Below, one piece after another: positions 46,265 through 56,819 of a stretch of 64,000 nucleotides of DNA. This stretch comes from Marisa cornuarietis (taxonomy: Eukaryota; Mollusca; Gastropoda; Architaenioglossa; Ampullariidae), in the NCBI GenBank assembly GCA_004794655.1, contig SMMW01000126.1:523085-587084 (forward strand). Reading direction: 5' to 3'. Within the stretch, counting starts at the first letter, position 1. Every line of letters starts with the position of its first letter. The notes beneath the pieces are model-generated. The model was not told where the DNA came from. It did no database searches and worked only from the letters and a program-made list of their open reading frames with translations. Made by a program: the position numbers and the translations under genes.

Positions 46265-48020
46265 TTGTCTGAAGGCCTATGGCATGAATGAGAGCCGCTC
46301 CCCACTCCTTTTGCTCTTTCGATATACCTACCCACGGAAGCGAAAAAACACCAGTTAGTCCAAGTGTCTGTGTAAAATATTTTGAAGTAATTCTTGAACG
46401 CTAACAGACACATAGGCACACACACATACATATGTAAACACAGATAAACAGAGTCACTCAGACATGTCAACTGGTTCCTTTGTTCGGTTTCTTTGTCCTG
46501 GCGGTGCCAAGGACGTTAAGCACGACCTTTAAAAGTTGTCTTGCTAAAAATTATTTTCGTCATCGACATCTCCTCATCGTCCTGAATGCCCTCGCTAACC
46601 TTCCCTCGTACGTCACAAAGCCTTGCGTCCTTATCATCATCTTTAACAGACGTGAAGGTACAGACACTGACCTCTTGCTGCACGTCTTGTGCTCACAATA
46701 AGGAAATGAGAAGGTCACTCTTTCTCTTTCTCTGCACTGTATGTCCGTTCGTGCTCGCAATCAGCACAAGTCGTCTGTCATCTTCTTTGCTTTCTTTGAC
46801 ATGTCCGTTTCTCCCAATTTCTCTTTCTCTAAATAGCTATTTGGCTGACCAGCGCACGCTATCTACTCCTCTCAACAAATCAGTGATGTATGTTCGCCGA
46901 CTTTTTAGCTTTGCTGCATGAATAGCGGAATTCTCGGTTTTATGTTATCTGTCGCTTACCCACAACCGAGTCTTTTAGGTGCATTAAAACGTATTTTCGG
47001 TGGGCATCGTTACTAACCACAGTCCACTACTAACCTCTCTCTTCTTTTCTCAGAATTGTTCTGCCAATATACATTTGTTGACTACTGGTAGACGTTACTG
47101 CTACTTCTGTGCTTTCTGTGATTCATCATCATTATTGCCCATCTCTGTTCCTTCATGTACTACACATTAATCTATGTTTCGTTTTCAGTAGTGCTTGCTT
47201 GCTCCTATATGAGCATGATTACATACTATATAAGTTGAACACATTATTAATATTATTTGCAGGATGAATCTCTATAGTTTTTCAGTCAAATTAGCGATCC
47301 TTAGCTACTTTAATTAGTCATCCTTTTAAAGTCGGTTATCTTGATCCTTTGCATGCTTGTTTCACAGTCTGTTTATGTCAGAAAAGGTTTGAACAGTACT
47401 GTTCATATTTGTCCTCAAATAAAAAACAGCAAAAAGGGAATATCGATATTTTTTGTGAACTGCAAATTAATAGAAAAGCTTTCAGTATTTCAGTCCGTCA
47501 AAATGTGGTTCTATCATGAACTTGCAATATATGGAGTCACCGAAAGTCACAATTATTAATCGAATACAGGAACATTTTATTGTAGATTGAAAAAAAATGA
47601 GTAAAAGAATGTTTTATTTGCAAACACTTCCTTGGACAAGAGAGGGGTAACAGTTAATGACTATTTCTATATTTTCAGATACTGCAAAGTTAAAAAATAT
47701 CCAGGCATCACTAGGAAAAAAACCATCGTAAAGAAAAAACGGGAAAAGCGGTTAAATTTATTTTTAATATAAAACCCGATCACTATGAGGAACCTACCTA
47801 AAATGCTAAGAACCAAACGCTTTAGTATGACATCTCATTGAAGCTAAACAATGTAAAGACCTCAGGAAGGAACAGGCGACAAATCGGGATATCAACCTGT
47901 ACAACGACACCAGTAATCAAATATGTAATTCACTATGTGCACCTCCATGAACATCGTATGTAACCGGTGATTGTTCTAAATGTAAGTACAAATACACACA
48001 CACACACACACACAATCATA
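45480..48020. other. Gene-free stretch between copies 2 and 3
   Basis: No coding exon could be supported. (CA)n tracts lie at 46230-46261 and 47993-48014; the latter stands just before the inverted exon. Confidence 0.45.
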
Positions 48021-48062
48021 TGAGATCATTGTATGGAGACAGTGTGTTCTGTATATACTTGC

Positions 48063-48268
48063 CTAGCTACCAACTTCTTGTAGACCACATCAGTCATGTG
48101 ACTGTCATGTCCAGCCCCAGCCACACGTCGCTGCCACCAGTGTCCGAGTTCCCTCAGCACGTGACTACTGACGTCACACGGGGTCTCGGGGTCAGACAAC
48201 TGATCAGAGCACAGACACAGACCAGTGATGGCGGCGGGATCGGGTGCTTCTAGACATCGGCACAGGGC
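48063..48268 (-). pseudogene. NERD-helicase copy 3, exon 2, inverted
   Basis: A complete 206-nt exon 2 lies on the minus strand while exons 3-5 of the same copy lie on the plus strand. It reads ALCRCLEAPDPAAITGLCLC, SDQLSDPETPCDV and ELGHWWQRRVAGAGHDSHMT. Its acceptor (GTTACAG) is intact, but the donor is AG|GCAAGT, a GC donor instead of GT. The frame is open throughout. The orientation means it cannot be spliced into the downstream exons; a local inversion is the simplest explanation. Confidence 0.82.
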
Positions 48269-48537
48269 CTGTAACAGAACCACGTGCCTTGAGATGTTAG
48301 TCAAACCTGTCGATACCTGACAGACATCTTATGTCGAGTAACATTAAGTGAGAACAGTTAGAGCTACGCCAAAGGGAGGCTTACATATCAAACTTACATA
48401 ACACACAAATCAAACTGAGAAGACACTTGAGAGAGAATATCAAAGTGAGCAGCACTCAGCGTTAGTTACTATTCCACCTTTGTACCTTTCGTACCTTACC
48501 TCACCAAAGATCTCAGGACAATTTTGTCTCCAGTCAT

Positions 48538-48539
48538 GG

Positions 48540-48606
<67 letters not shown>
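48538..48606. repeat. (ATC)n microsatellite
   Basis: About 22 ATC repeats between the inverted exon 2 and the truncated exon 3 of copy 3, possibly near a rearrangement breakpoint. Confidence 0.95.
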
Positions 48607-48728
48607 TCTGCCTTCATCCTGTCTATATCACGTATATCATATATACATACATCATTTATATCATGTACCAATGTCTATGATCTCTCACTACATGCCATTT
48701 AAATCTCGGTGCACTAGTATTTCAGAAA

Positions 48729-49092
48729 TTCCCGGAGCAACTTCACCTGCTCAACACGGCGCCTCCCAGACTCTTTGTCACCGGACCGCCCGGTACAGGT
48801 AAAACTGTGGTGCTGCTGCTGATGGCCATGGAATGGCTGCGACGGGGCTGTCTTGTCCACGTGATGATGACGTGTAAGGAAAGTCGTGCAGCCTGCTTCA
48901 TGGTGATCAACCTGCTACTGCAGATGCTTACTAAGCTTAATATGCAGCCGAGACAAGGAGCAAGACTCGATCAGCTTCGCCTCCTGCAGTATGATCTGAA
49001 ACCTCCAGCAGACATGGACAAGGTCTTAGCCGACTTGTCACAGGAGGCTAGCAAAGTCGTTGTACATCATTGCCGATGCGGCTTCGTAAGTT
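48729..49092 (+). pseudogene. NERD-helicase copy 3, exon 3, truncated and frameshifted
   Basis: Homology starts abruptly at FPEQLHLLNTAPPRLFV; the first half of the exon is gone. Walker A GPPGTGKT (48783-48806) is intact, followed by LLLMAMEWLRRGCLVHV and a variable segment. Near 49050 one extra base shifts the frame. In the correct frame Walker B would read LYIIADA, with the catalytic Glu replaced by Ala, before a donor-like GTAAGT at 49087. Both lesions point to loss of ATPase function. Confidence 0.8.
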
Positions 49093-49653
49093 CCAAGGTG
49101 TATGATGTAGGCACAAGCAAAGGGCTGTAGTTATGAAGCGAGTGCAAGTTGTTGCCATGGAGCATCATGAGGATCTCAAGGACAAGGGTCTTATTTCCGA
49201 ACTTTTAAAGCGGTGTCTAGAACCCCGCAGATGTTGTTTTACTCCTGGAGTCGTAGTGGCAAAGGTGTCCTAGGGTAAAGAAACATAAAGTAGTGTCCGG
49301 GGAGTCTGGACCCCGGTTTATAACTTTGGAAACAAGGCGCTTCTCCTTGAGATCCACAATTTGTTGACTTGAGGATGAAAACCCTAAAAATTTCAGTGAC
49401 GGTAAACGTTGAAGGACATATTTATTGTAAATAAGGATGACTTGAGAGACCTGTAGTCTGCTTGAGAAGGACAATGATGAATCTGTTCTCTGGCATCAAG
49501 TATCGAGGAAGGTTTCAATGAGAAAGCAGTTTTTTAATTGACATTTTAATTTATTTTTTTTAATTTTAAGTGACAACTGGTTCGTAAATCAACTGAGTCA
49601 CAAATACATAAAAACACTGATCAGTAAATGTAACGTGCATCTGTAACACTCAG

Positions 49654-49975
49654 ACGAAGATCCCTAATTTCCACTTGTGGGCGGCAAGTGTTTACCATGG
49701 AGACGCACCCGCCGGGTGGCCAGTGGAACGTTTGACGAGATCCCTCCGCTCTCCGCCCTCCGTCGTCAGGGAAGTGGTGCAGGACAAAGAAATCACTGAG
49801 TACCACGATGTCCAGACATACGATGAGCGCCATGTGCCCGACCACACAGACGGCCCGCCAGTCACACGACTGTATCACCGAGGTGAAGGACACTCAGTTG
49901 AGAGGTCAGTGGACTGTGTCACGTGCGGTCGTGAAGTAGCCAGTCTTCTGTACAGCCTCCGTGTTGGTCACCCCA
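49654..49975 (+). pseudogene. NERD-helicase copy 3, exon 4
   Basis: The frame is open: FHLWAASVYHGDAPAGWPVE, RLTRSLRSPPSVVREVVQ, YDERHVPDHTDGPPVTRLYH, DCVTCGREVASLLYSLRVGH, then donor GTAAGT at 49976 in phase 1. The first 40 bases of the exon have diverged so that the acceptor is unclear (CACTCAG at 49647-49653 is in phase 0, not the expected phase 2). Confidence 0.72.
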
Positions 49976-49982
49976 GTAAGTT

Positions 49983-50884
49983 TGTTGTGTAGTGTAACAT
50001 AGTATAGTGCAATATAACATGTAGTGTAGTGTAACATAGTATAGTGCAATATAACATGTAGTGTATTGTAACATAGTATAGTGCAATATAACATGTAGTG
50101 TAGTGTAACATAGTATAGTGCAATATAACATGTAGTGTAGTGTAACATAGTATAGTGCAATATAACATGTAGTGTATTGTAACATAGTATAGTGCAATAT
50201 AACATGTAGTGTAGTGTAACATAGTATAGTGCAATATAACATGTAGTGTATTGTAACATAGTATAGTGCAATATAACATGTAGTGTATTGTAACATAGTA
50301 TAGTGCAATATAACATGTAGTGTATTGTAACATAGTATAGTGCAATATAACATGTAGTGTATTGTAACATATTATAGTGCAATATAGCATGTAGTGTATT
50401 GTAACATAGTATAGTGCAATATAACATGTAGTGTAGTGTAACATAGTATAGTGCAATATAACATGTAGTGTATTGTAACATAGTATAGTGCAATATAACA
50501 TGTAGTGTATTGTAACATATTATAGTGCAATATAGCATGTAGTGTATTGTAACATAGTATAGTGCAATATAACATGTAGTGTATTGTAACATAGTATAGT
50601 GCAATATAACATGTAGTGTATTGTAACATATTATAGTGCAATATAGCATGTAGTGTATTGTAACATAGTATAGTGCAATATAACATGTAGTGTAGTGTAA
50701 CATAGTATAGTGCAATATAACATGTAGTGTATTGTAACATAGTATAGTGCAATATAACATGTAGTGTATTGTAACATATTATAGTGCAATATAGCATGTA
50801 GTGTATTGTAACATAGTATAGTGCAATATAACATGTAGTGTATTGTAACATAGTATAGTGCAATATAACATGTAGGGTATTGTA
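49983..50884. repeat. 37-bp satellite array, about 24 units
   Basis: About 24 units of 37 bases (TAACATAGTATAGTGCAATA then TAACATGTAGTGTATTG), with point variants GTAGTGTAG/GTAGTGTAT and AGTATAG/ATTATAG arranged in higher-order blocks. Because 37 is not a multiple of three, every frame cycles through a 37-residue pattern and stays open on the minus strand. Those long frames are artefacts. It fills intron 4 of copy 3 right after the exon 4 donor. Confidence 0.97.
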
Positions 50885-51044
50885 ACACAGAGCAATGTCA
50901 CCTGCATTTACTGTAGATGTAACAGACGACATGTTATCAGCTTCACCTGTATAAAACCTGAGAAGTCAACAGGTAAGACCAGCGACTGAAAGAAGTGTGT
51001 TAGTCACGTGTGTCTGTAGAGCTGATTAGCAGCGACATTATTTC

Positions 51045-51578
51045 ATTGTCTTTGTCTTTACGGTACATGTCAATAACATGATATCATGTCGGCACAGTAT
51101 ATCAGTCACGTGATGTCATTATTTATGTTTGTACAGTACATGTCAATAACATGATATCATGTCGGCACAGTATATCAGTCACGTGATGTCATTATTTATG
51201 TTTGTACAGTACATGTCAATAACATGATATCATGTCGGCACAGTATATCAATCACGTGATGTCATTATCTTTGTCCGTACATGTCAATAACATGATATTA
51301 TGTCGGCATAGTATATCAGTCACGTGATGTCATTATTTATGTTTGTACAGTGCATGTCAATAGCATGATATTATGTCGGTACAGTATATCAATCACGTGA
51401 TGTCATTATCTTTGTACACTACATGTCACTAACATAATATCATGTCGGCATAGTATATCAATCACGTGATGTCATTAACTTTCTACAGTGCATGTCAATA
51501 ACATGATATTATGTCGGCACAATATATCAATCACTGATGTCATTATTTATGTTTGTACAGTACATGTCAATAAATCAT
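51045..51578. repeat. 73-bp minisatellite, about 7 units
   Basis: Units of about 73 bases contain ACATGTCAATAACATGATAT, ATGTCGGCACAGTATATCA, TCACGTGATGTCATTA and TTATGTTTGTACAGT. Each unit carries a CACGTG E-box overlapping a TGATGTCA CRE-like site. Unit starts fall near 51066, 51138, 51211, 51284, 51353, 51420, 51489 and 51561. Confidence 0.93.
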
Positions 51579-51682
51579 AATTCCGTGACGCATTAGTCTG
51601 TACAGTTTAATGTATAACGGTGTACCCTCGTATCTTTAGTCTCAATGTGTATAAAAGTAGGCGACACTGTTCATGTTGACAG

Positions 51683-52083
51683 TGAGTGGTACATCATATG
51701 CAGCAGCTACTGCAATCAGCGACCCTGACACACCTCCCTGCCTGCAGTGGAGAGACGTGCTGCTGTTGTACTGGTATGACGTCAGCGACAGCTCGGGTGC
51801 AGTGGTGGCGCTGAGAGAAGCGGGTATCCCAGTGCGGGTGATGAACGTGGACGACGCTGAGGACGTGGCCATGGCTCGCACTGACGTGGTGTGGGTGGCG
51901 GACGGAGCTCTTGTTCGTGGTCTGGAGAGAAAAGTCGTCGTCTGTCTGGAGCATTCGGAGGTTAATTTTGTTGGCTTCAGTTCTCTGCGACTTCACGCCA
52001 TGTCCCGGTGTACATCACAACTTGTGATTGTCTTTTCTGATGAGGTTCCGTCGGCAGATGAATTCCAATCTTCCTCCGCCTGA
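51683..52083 (+). pseudogene. NERD-helicase copy 3, exon 5 (open frame)
   Basis: 401 nt, phase 1 entry after GTTGACAG, stop at 52081-52083. It encodes PPCLQWRDVLLLYWYDVSDS, GAVVALREAGIPVRVMNVDD, RTDVVWVADG, LVRGLERKVVVC and AMSRCTSQLVIVFS, then DEVPSADEFQSSSA. Motifs V and VI are intact and no stop interrupts the exon. On its own it looks functional; it is listed as pseudogenic only because exons 1-3 of this copy are missing, inverted or frameshifted. Confidence 0.72.
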
Positions 52084-52382
52084 CCTTCTGATGGCAACAT
52101 TGCCAACGCCTCACTCCTACTGAGTGTTTTGAACTCAAAGAGAATGAACCCTTGCTCCCTAATTGACCTCTAATAATTAAACTGCCATTCATCTGGTTTT
52201 TCTTCGACAGCTTACTTTGACAAAGATGTGTCAGCAACATCCATCCTGAATATCATTTCCATCTGCACCTTGTCGATCTGCTTTCCTGATCCAGCATTGG
52301 TTTCAGTGCCCCGCTGCCATTGCCGCATGTCCTGTAACCAATATCACCATCTTCCCACAGGTAGTCCCGGTGAACCCATGAT

Positions 52383-52868
52383 CTCAAAATCACTTGTAGT
52401 AGCCACGAGTGTCAAGATTTCTTCAAACTCTCTGATGACACTGCACTGCTCTCTTTCCTTAGAGGGCCAGTGGACACCCATGGTGTAGCTTTGGGTGATT
52501 TTATAGCCTGGTTCGATGACAATTCCTTAAAGCTGAATGTGAGTAAGCCCAAAGAGATTGTCTTTGATTTCCGTTGGAATTCTCCCCAAAGTCACGTAAA
52601 TTTCATCCACGACAAGGAGGTGGAATGTGTCCCTACTTTTAAATATCATGGCACCATCTTCGATAGGAGACTTCACTGGAATTCCAACTCCGGTCGGGCT
52701 GTCCATTGTTTCGGCCGAGCGACTTCTGAATGTTACTTTGTGCGAATAAATGCAACTTCCTGAGCCATGAATGAACATATTTGGCAGATATGAAGATTTT
52801 GGGGCATTGTTTTGTGCTTTCATATCAAGCTGCCTTCTTGGATAAATAAAGTCTTGTCTTATTTTAAG
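52383..52868 (+). mobile_element. Rex1-like LINE fragment with internal deletion
   Basis: Frames read DDTALLSFLRGPVDTHGVAL, GDFIAWFDDNSLKLNVSKPK, EIVFDF, VPTFKYHGTIFDRRLHWNSN, then jump to AVHCFGRATSE. The last is the terminal segment also seen at 16990-17030, so the RT C-terminus between them is deleted. The 3' tail ends GGATAAATAAAGTCTTGTC, like the fragment at 16590-17160. Confidence 0.8.
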
Positions 52869-52869
52869 G

Positions 52870-54160
52870 GAAACGTCAGTGTATTATTTAAGCCTCCCTT
52901 GATATTTCACCTACCGGTCCCTTTAAATTCTCAAAGCTTAATTTGATGACATGTGCACTACACTCAGTCTGCCCCTTTAATAGTTTTTGCACCTGTGGAA
53001 ATGTCTCCTGTCTACTCAGTACTTGGACACGGAGAGATGAGATGCACGATGATCAATCAGTTCTTTCATAAGTTTGTACTTTGTCAAATAAACGTTCATT
53101 GCTTAATTCTGTGACACATAAATATCTAGTCTCGAATTAAATTAAGTTTACTCACGCACTGTCTGCTTATTTTGTTTTGTATAATATCAGTTATTCTCCA
53201 AGAAAAGCTCAGATCGTGAATGGTCAGTTTTTCACTGAAATAAGTATATTTGTGTTAATTTCGACTTCCTTGTAAACATGATAACAAAAATTTATCATCA
53301 GAACAGTATTCAAAATCAAAATAAGTATTATAAAAAATAAAATGACAATTTCTCAAAGCTTTGCTGTTCATTTGCTAGAGTAAACAAGAACAGAGTAGAA
53401 GTCACTACTGTAACAACCAATCTCTTACTGACTTCCGGTTGAAGTTTTATTTATCGTGACACTTTCTGTCAAAGAAAACATCACCTGGTGTCTAAATTCA
53501 GAAGAATGCCGCCGATGGCTTATGTCCCTCACAATCTATCTCAACATTTTAAGTATCGTCGGAAAAGTCAAGGCGGTGACAGGGGGAGACAAGTCTTACT
53601 GAGAGCGTTAAGGCTAAAGGGAAGGAACTGCTCTTACTGTTGGTGACAAGTGAACGACGCTGTTGTTTCCCCTTAAACATAGTAGACGTTCATCCACCTC
53701 TCTCCACTCTGAAAAAGGACCAAATAATCTCACTGAATGCCTTCCCTGAAACTAGTGTCGGGTTCATCTTTCCACAAACACGAAATAAATCAAAGTGGAG
53801 TATTAAGTGTGTAAATATTTTACATTCTTTTATTATTTCAGCGCAAATACGCCATCGTAAAGCAAACTTCATCTCTAAACACATCACAGACTCAAATACA
53901 TTTTTTTTATTTGTAAAACTTATTCTCTTGATCTGTAGCGAAGTCGCAAGTACACTGAATTTTCAACTTATATGAAAGGTGGGCCTTGCTGCCAACATGA
54001 CGTGGATTTATGATGTCCCTTCGCCTAACTGGCTGGACGGGACGAGCTCTCTGTCGTTTTGTCTCGTCCTTGGATGTACGTCAAGCTTTGGTTTCTTCTT
54101 CTCATCTGTGATGTTTGCTGTGCCGTTTATCTTCGTTATGGATTGTTCTTCAGTTCTTGT
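52870..54160. other. Gene-free stretch
   Basis: AT-rich sequence with several short open stretches in all frames and no splice-bounded exon or named repeat. Confidence 0.4.
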
Positions 54161-54166
54161 GCTCCA

Positions 54167-54565
54167 TCATTTCTTTGCAACAGGCGTTTTCTTCCACGAA
54201 CGGCTTCTGTCTCCTGTTCGTCGTTCTGCCATCTTGCTTTGATTTATTCTGGATCTATGCGCTTCAGCGATGTCGTCTGCTGACGGATGTGTTCGTGTCA
54301 TTCTGCATCCGTGCTTGTAACTGGATGCTTGTAACTTCGTTTCTTCAGTGCCAGGACTGTGCTCTGTTCTCAACTGTTGCCCTAAAACTTCAATAATCCG
54401 ATGAACCTTTCTTTTTACTGGCCTATACTTGAAATTCAAGATATTGCCTATACTGATCCTTGCTTTGTGTAGATCAATTTCAAAGGAAAGTCCGGTGCTG
54501 GCGGGAAGGGAGTGAGCGTAAATAATGATAAGAACAATCAAACTTACTGTTTTTGAGATCAGCAT
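54167..54565 (-). CDS. Hypothetical 132-residue frame with signal-peptide-like start
   Basis: The minus-strand ATG at 54565 opens MLISKTVSLIVLIIIYAHSL, then PASTGLSFEIDLHKARISIG, a basic middle (KYRPVKRKVHRII) and a very basic tail ending SRSWKKTPVAKK. The first 20 residues look like a signal peptide with an Ala-x-Ser cleavage context. The frame has no recognised family, and it abuts a LINE tail at 54590, so part of it may be repeat sequence. It is included as a possibility only. Confidence 0.2.
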   Translation of the reverse strand: MLISKTVSLIVLIIIYAHSLPASTGLSFEIDLHKARISIGNILNFKYRPVKRKVHRIIEVLGQQLRTEHSPGTEETKLQASSYKHGCRMTRTHPSADDIAEAHRSRINQSKMAERRTGDRSRSWKKTPVAKK

Positions 54566-54589
54566 CCTTTATTATTATGTTTGTGTGTT

Positions 54590-54672
54590 TTTCTTTTTAG
54601 TAAAGCGCTTTGAGCCTCCCTTAAATGGTGGGAAAAAAGTTACAAATTAACTTCATTATTATTATTATTATT
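54590..54672 (+). mobile_element. L2-like LINE tail with (ATT)n
   Basis: AGTAAAGCGCTTTGAGCCTC, then AATGGTGGG and a run of ATT repeats, is the usual L2-type 3' tail. Confidence 0.65.
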
Positions 54673-56500
54673 TAACTTTTACTCGTTTTCCTTCAGCTCT
54701 GAGCCAGATTTCAAAACAGCCTGTCACCATTTGCAGGTCGCTGATGCCAATAATTTCTGTCGTGCGGGCTGTAAAGTGTGTGCCCGCCGAGAGCGCATAC
54801 CATGTGAGTCTACAGAAGCCATCAACCAATGAAGGGAGCACCCGCTGCTTCACGCAGACAAAAGCACCCGTCGTGACCACCCGGTACCTCAGGTACAGCG
54901 CGTGGAGTCAACTCTGACCCTGGCCTTGTAGTCATTAGATCGCAGTTCACGTTTTTTCGAGGGTACTTTTGTTGTCAAACGAAAATAAATTAAAACTTTC
55001 GTTCAGTAATATTGACTCCAGGTGTAGAGGGAGCGTTTGCTTGGAGCACCGGGTATCGCTGTCAGAAATTTGTTCCCATGCACTTTACACCCCCCTCCCT
55101 ACCATTCCCCAGACCTGGTCAGCCGCAAGGTCAGCGCGAGAGGGAGAGGAGTGACCCTAGAATGGGTAACATAGCACTGTTTGTATGTTTAAATAGCGGG
55201 TACAGTAAATTTGGAGATTTTTTTTATTTGTGATTATTTCGATTGTGCGAAAACTACTATATACGCACCGTGTAGGTGTTCTAGTCCGTTGTCAAGTGGC
55301 TCACGTACCTCGAAATCCCTTTTTCCCCTCCCCTTAGTTATCAGCAACTTATCACGTCTGTAGAAGTAGGTATTAGAAGAAGTAGGCGATTGGTATTAGC
55401 GGTGCGAAACCCAGAATACACGAGACGAATGACAGAGAAGCTAATTAACCGAACCGAAGCTGAAGGACACCCCGGAGAGAATTCATTTTGGGAGGGGCGG
55501 GGGTAGAGCAGGGTCTTTTGTAGACTCCAAGGTCAGCTAAGTGCGGGTGTGTAGCAGATGGAAGAAAAGAAAGAACACAACGCGAGGTACATTAGACCTG
55601 ACAACACACCTGATGAGTAAGAGCTAGAACTGCAGTGGAAAATTCTCCTTCGGAACTTCTCCTTGTTCGATGGAACAACAAAGAGGAAGGGACTGATTGG
55701 TGCCAGGGCTTTTAGAAGCCGCCACTAGCTGATGGTCCAACAGCAGACTGTTTAGTTAGCCTTGTAGTCAGAAAAGCGGATCAGTTCTGCCACAGAAATG
55801 TAGGGTGCCGTCACCCGGATCTGCTTGTGGCTCAGGAAAAACAGTGAGCGCTCCGGCTACAACTCGAAGAACATCACTTGGTCTCACCTAAATTTTACTT
55901 TCAACAGCACTACTCTTGCTTTTTCGGTTATTTTTGTATATCTCGCTGTTTTTTTGGTTTAGTTTTTTTTTCGGGGGAAGTGGGGTTGTAAGCTCTACCC
56001 TACATCAACGGAAGACTTTTGAAATGTACAAATTGGTAACCTTACTTCTTACCGTTGTGCCTTTGACGGCAAAATGGCGGCTTCAAATCTGCAACGACCA
56101 ACATTTGGCTTTAGAACTTCCGGATATTTCGAGAGAAACAATGTCCAGCATCAGATGCTGCGCCCGACATGCTGGTACTGTTCAGGGCAGACCACTTTCA
56201 GTGATGTCCGCTGGTTCTCGTCCGTCTGCTTCACAACAGATGATTTAGGGAAGACACTTGTCTTACTGCCAGAACTGTATGAGCAGCAATGATGTTACTT
56301 TATTATTTCGTTCCAACAATATGCAATAGTTTTATGTTCGTGGTACTCTTATTCAATTAGGTGATTATCGCATTGTAGTTACTTAAATCTATTATTATTC
56401 GAATTAATTATTCCAAGGCAGGAAAGAGCAGGAATACATAACATTTACAGATCCCAAAACAGGATTGAAAGACTAAGTATGAAATGGTTTCTTTGTGTAG
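54673..56500. other. Gene-free stretch before copy 4
   Basis: No exon recognised. AAAATGGCGGC at 56070-56080 matches the YY1-type motif often found at transcription starts and opens a 72-codon frame (MAASNLQRPTFGFRTSGYF...), whose product is unrecognised. It could mark the promoter of a lost or rearranged copy 4. Confidence 0.35.
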
Positions 56501-56514
56501 GAAATTATCTCAAC

Positions 56515-56816
56515 ACCAGACCATACATTCTGGCTCCAGTTCGTTGAGGTCCCGTTCGCTGATGGACTCACTCGCCTACTTCCTGCCTCTTGTCTACTTC
56601 AACCGGGTGCAGATGACCAGACGGACAGTTGCTGGTCAGGATGTTGTGGTCCTTCAGTCAACACCAGGGGCTGCCGTAAAGTTCAGCCAGGCAGCGATGA
56701 TTCCATCCACTTCTGCTCAAACTTCCATTGCACAGCCCCCTTCCCCCACTTATAGCAGTCACATCAGAGATGATGCAGCCATTCTGTCTGCAGAAAATTT
56801 CACCATTTTAATGTAA
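56515..56816 (+). pseudogene. NERD-helicase copy 4, exon 1 fragment
   Basis: FWLQFVEVPFAD is followed by a two-base frame change near 56565, then YFLPLVYFNRVQMTRRTVAG, QDVVVLQSTPG and SHIRDDAAI. Homology to exon 1 ends near 56800, where a 16-base deletion and loss of similarity remove the nuclease motif. No downstream exons of this copy were found in the window. It is a truncated, dead fragment. Confidence 0.78.
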
Positions 56817-56819
56817 TTA

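Noticed and set aside
49906..50932. Long minus-strand open frames (up to 284 residues) of MLYCTILCYN-type text
   Set aside because: Product of the 37-bp satellite: the unit lacks stops in every minus-strand frame, so the frames are artefacts of repetition.
50917..50972. Extra exon in copy 3 between the satellite and the minisatellite (good acceptor and GTAAGA donor)
   Set aside because: It needs entry phase 2 to stay open, while exon 4 leaves in phase 1; no counterpart in copy 2.
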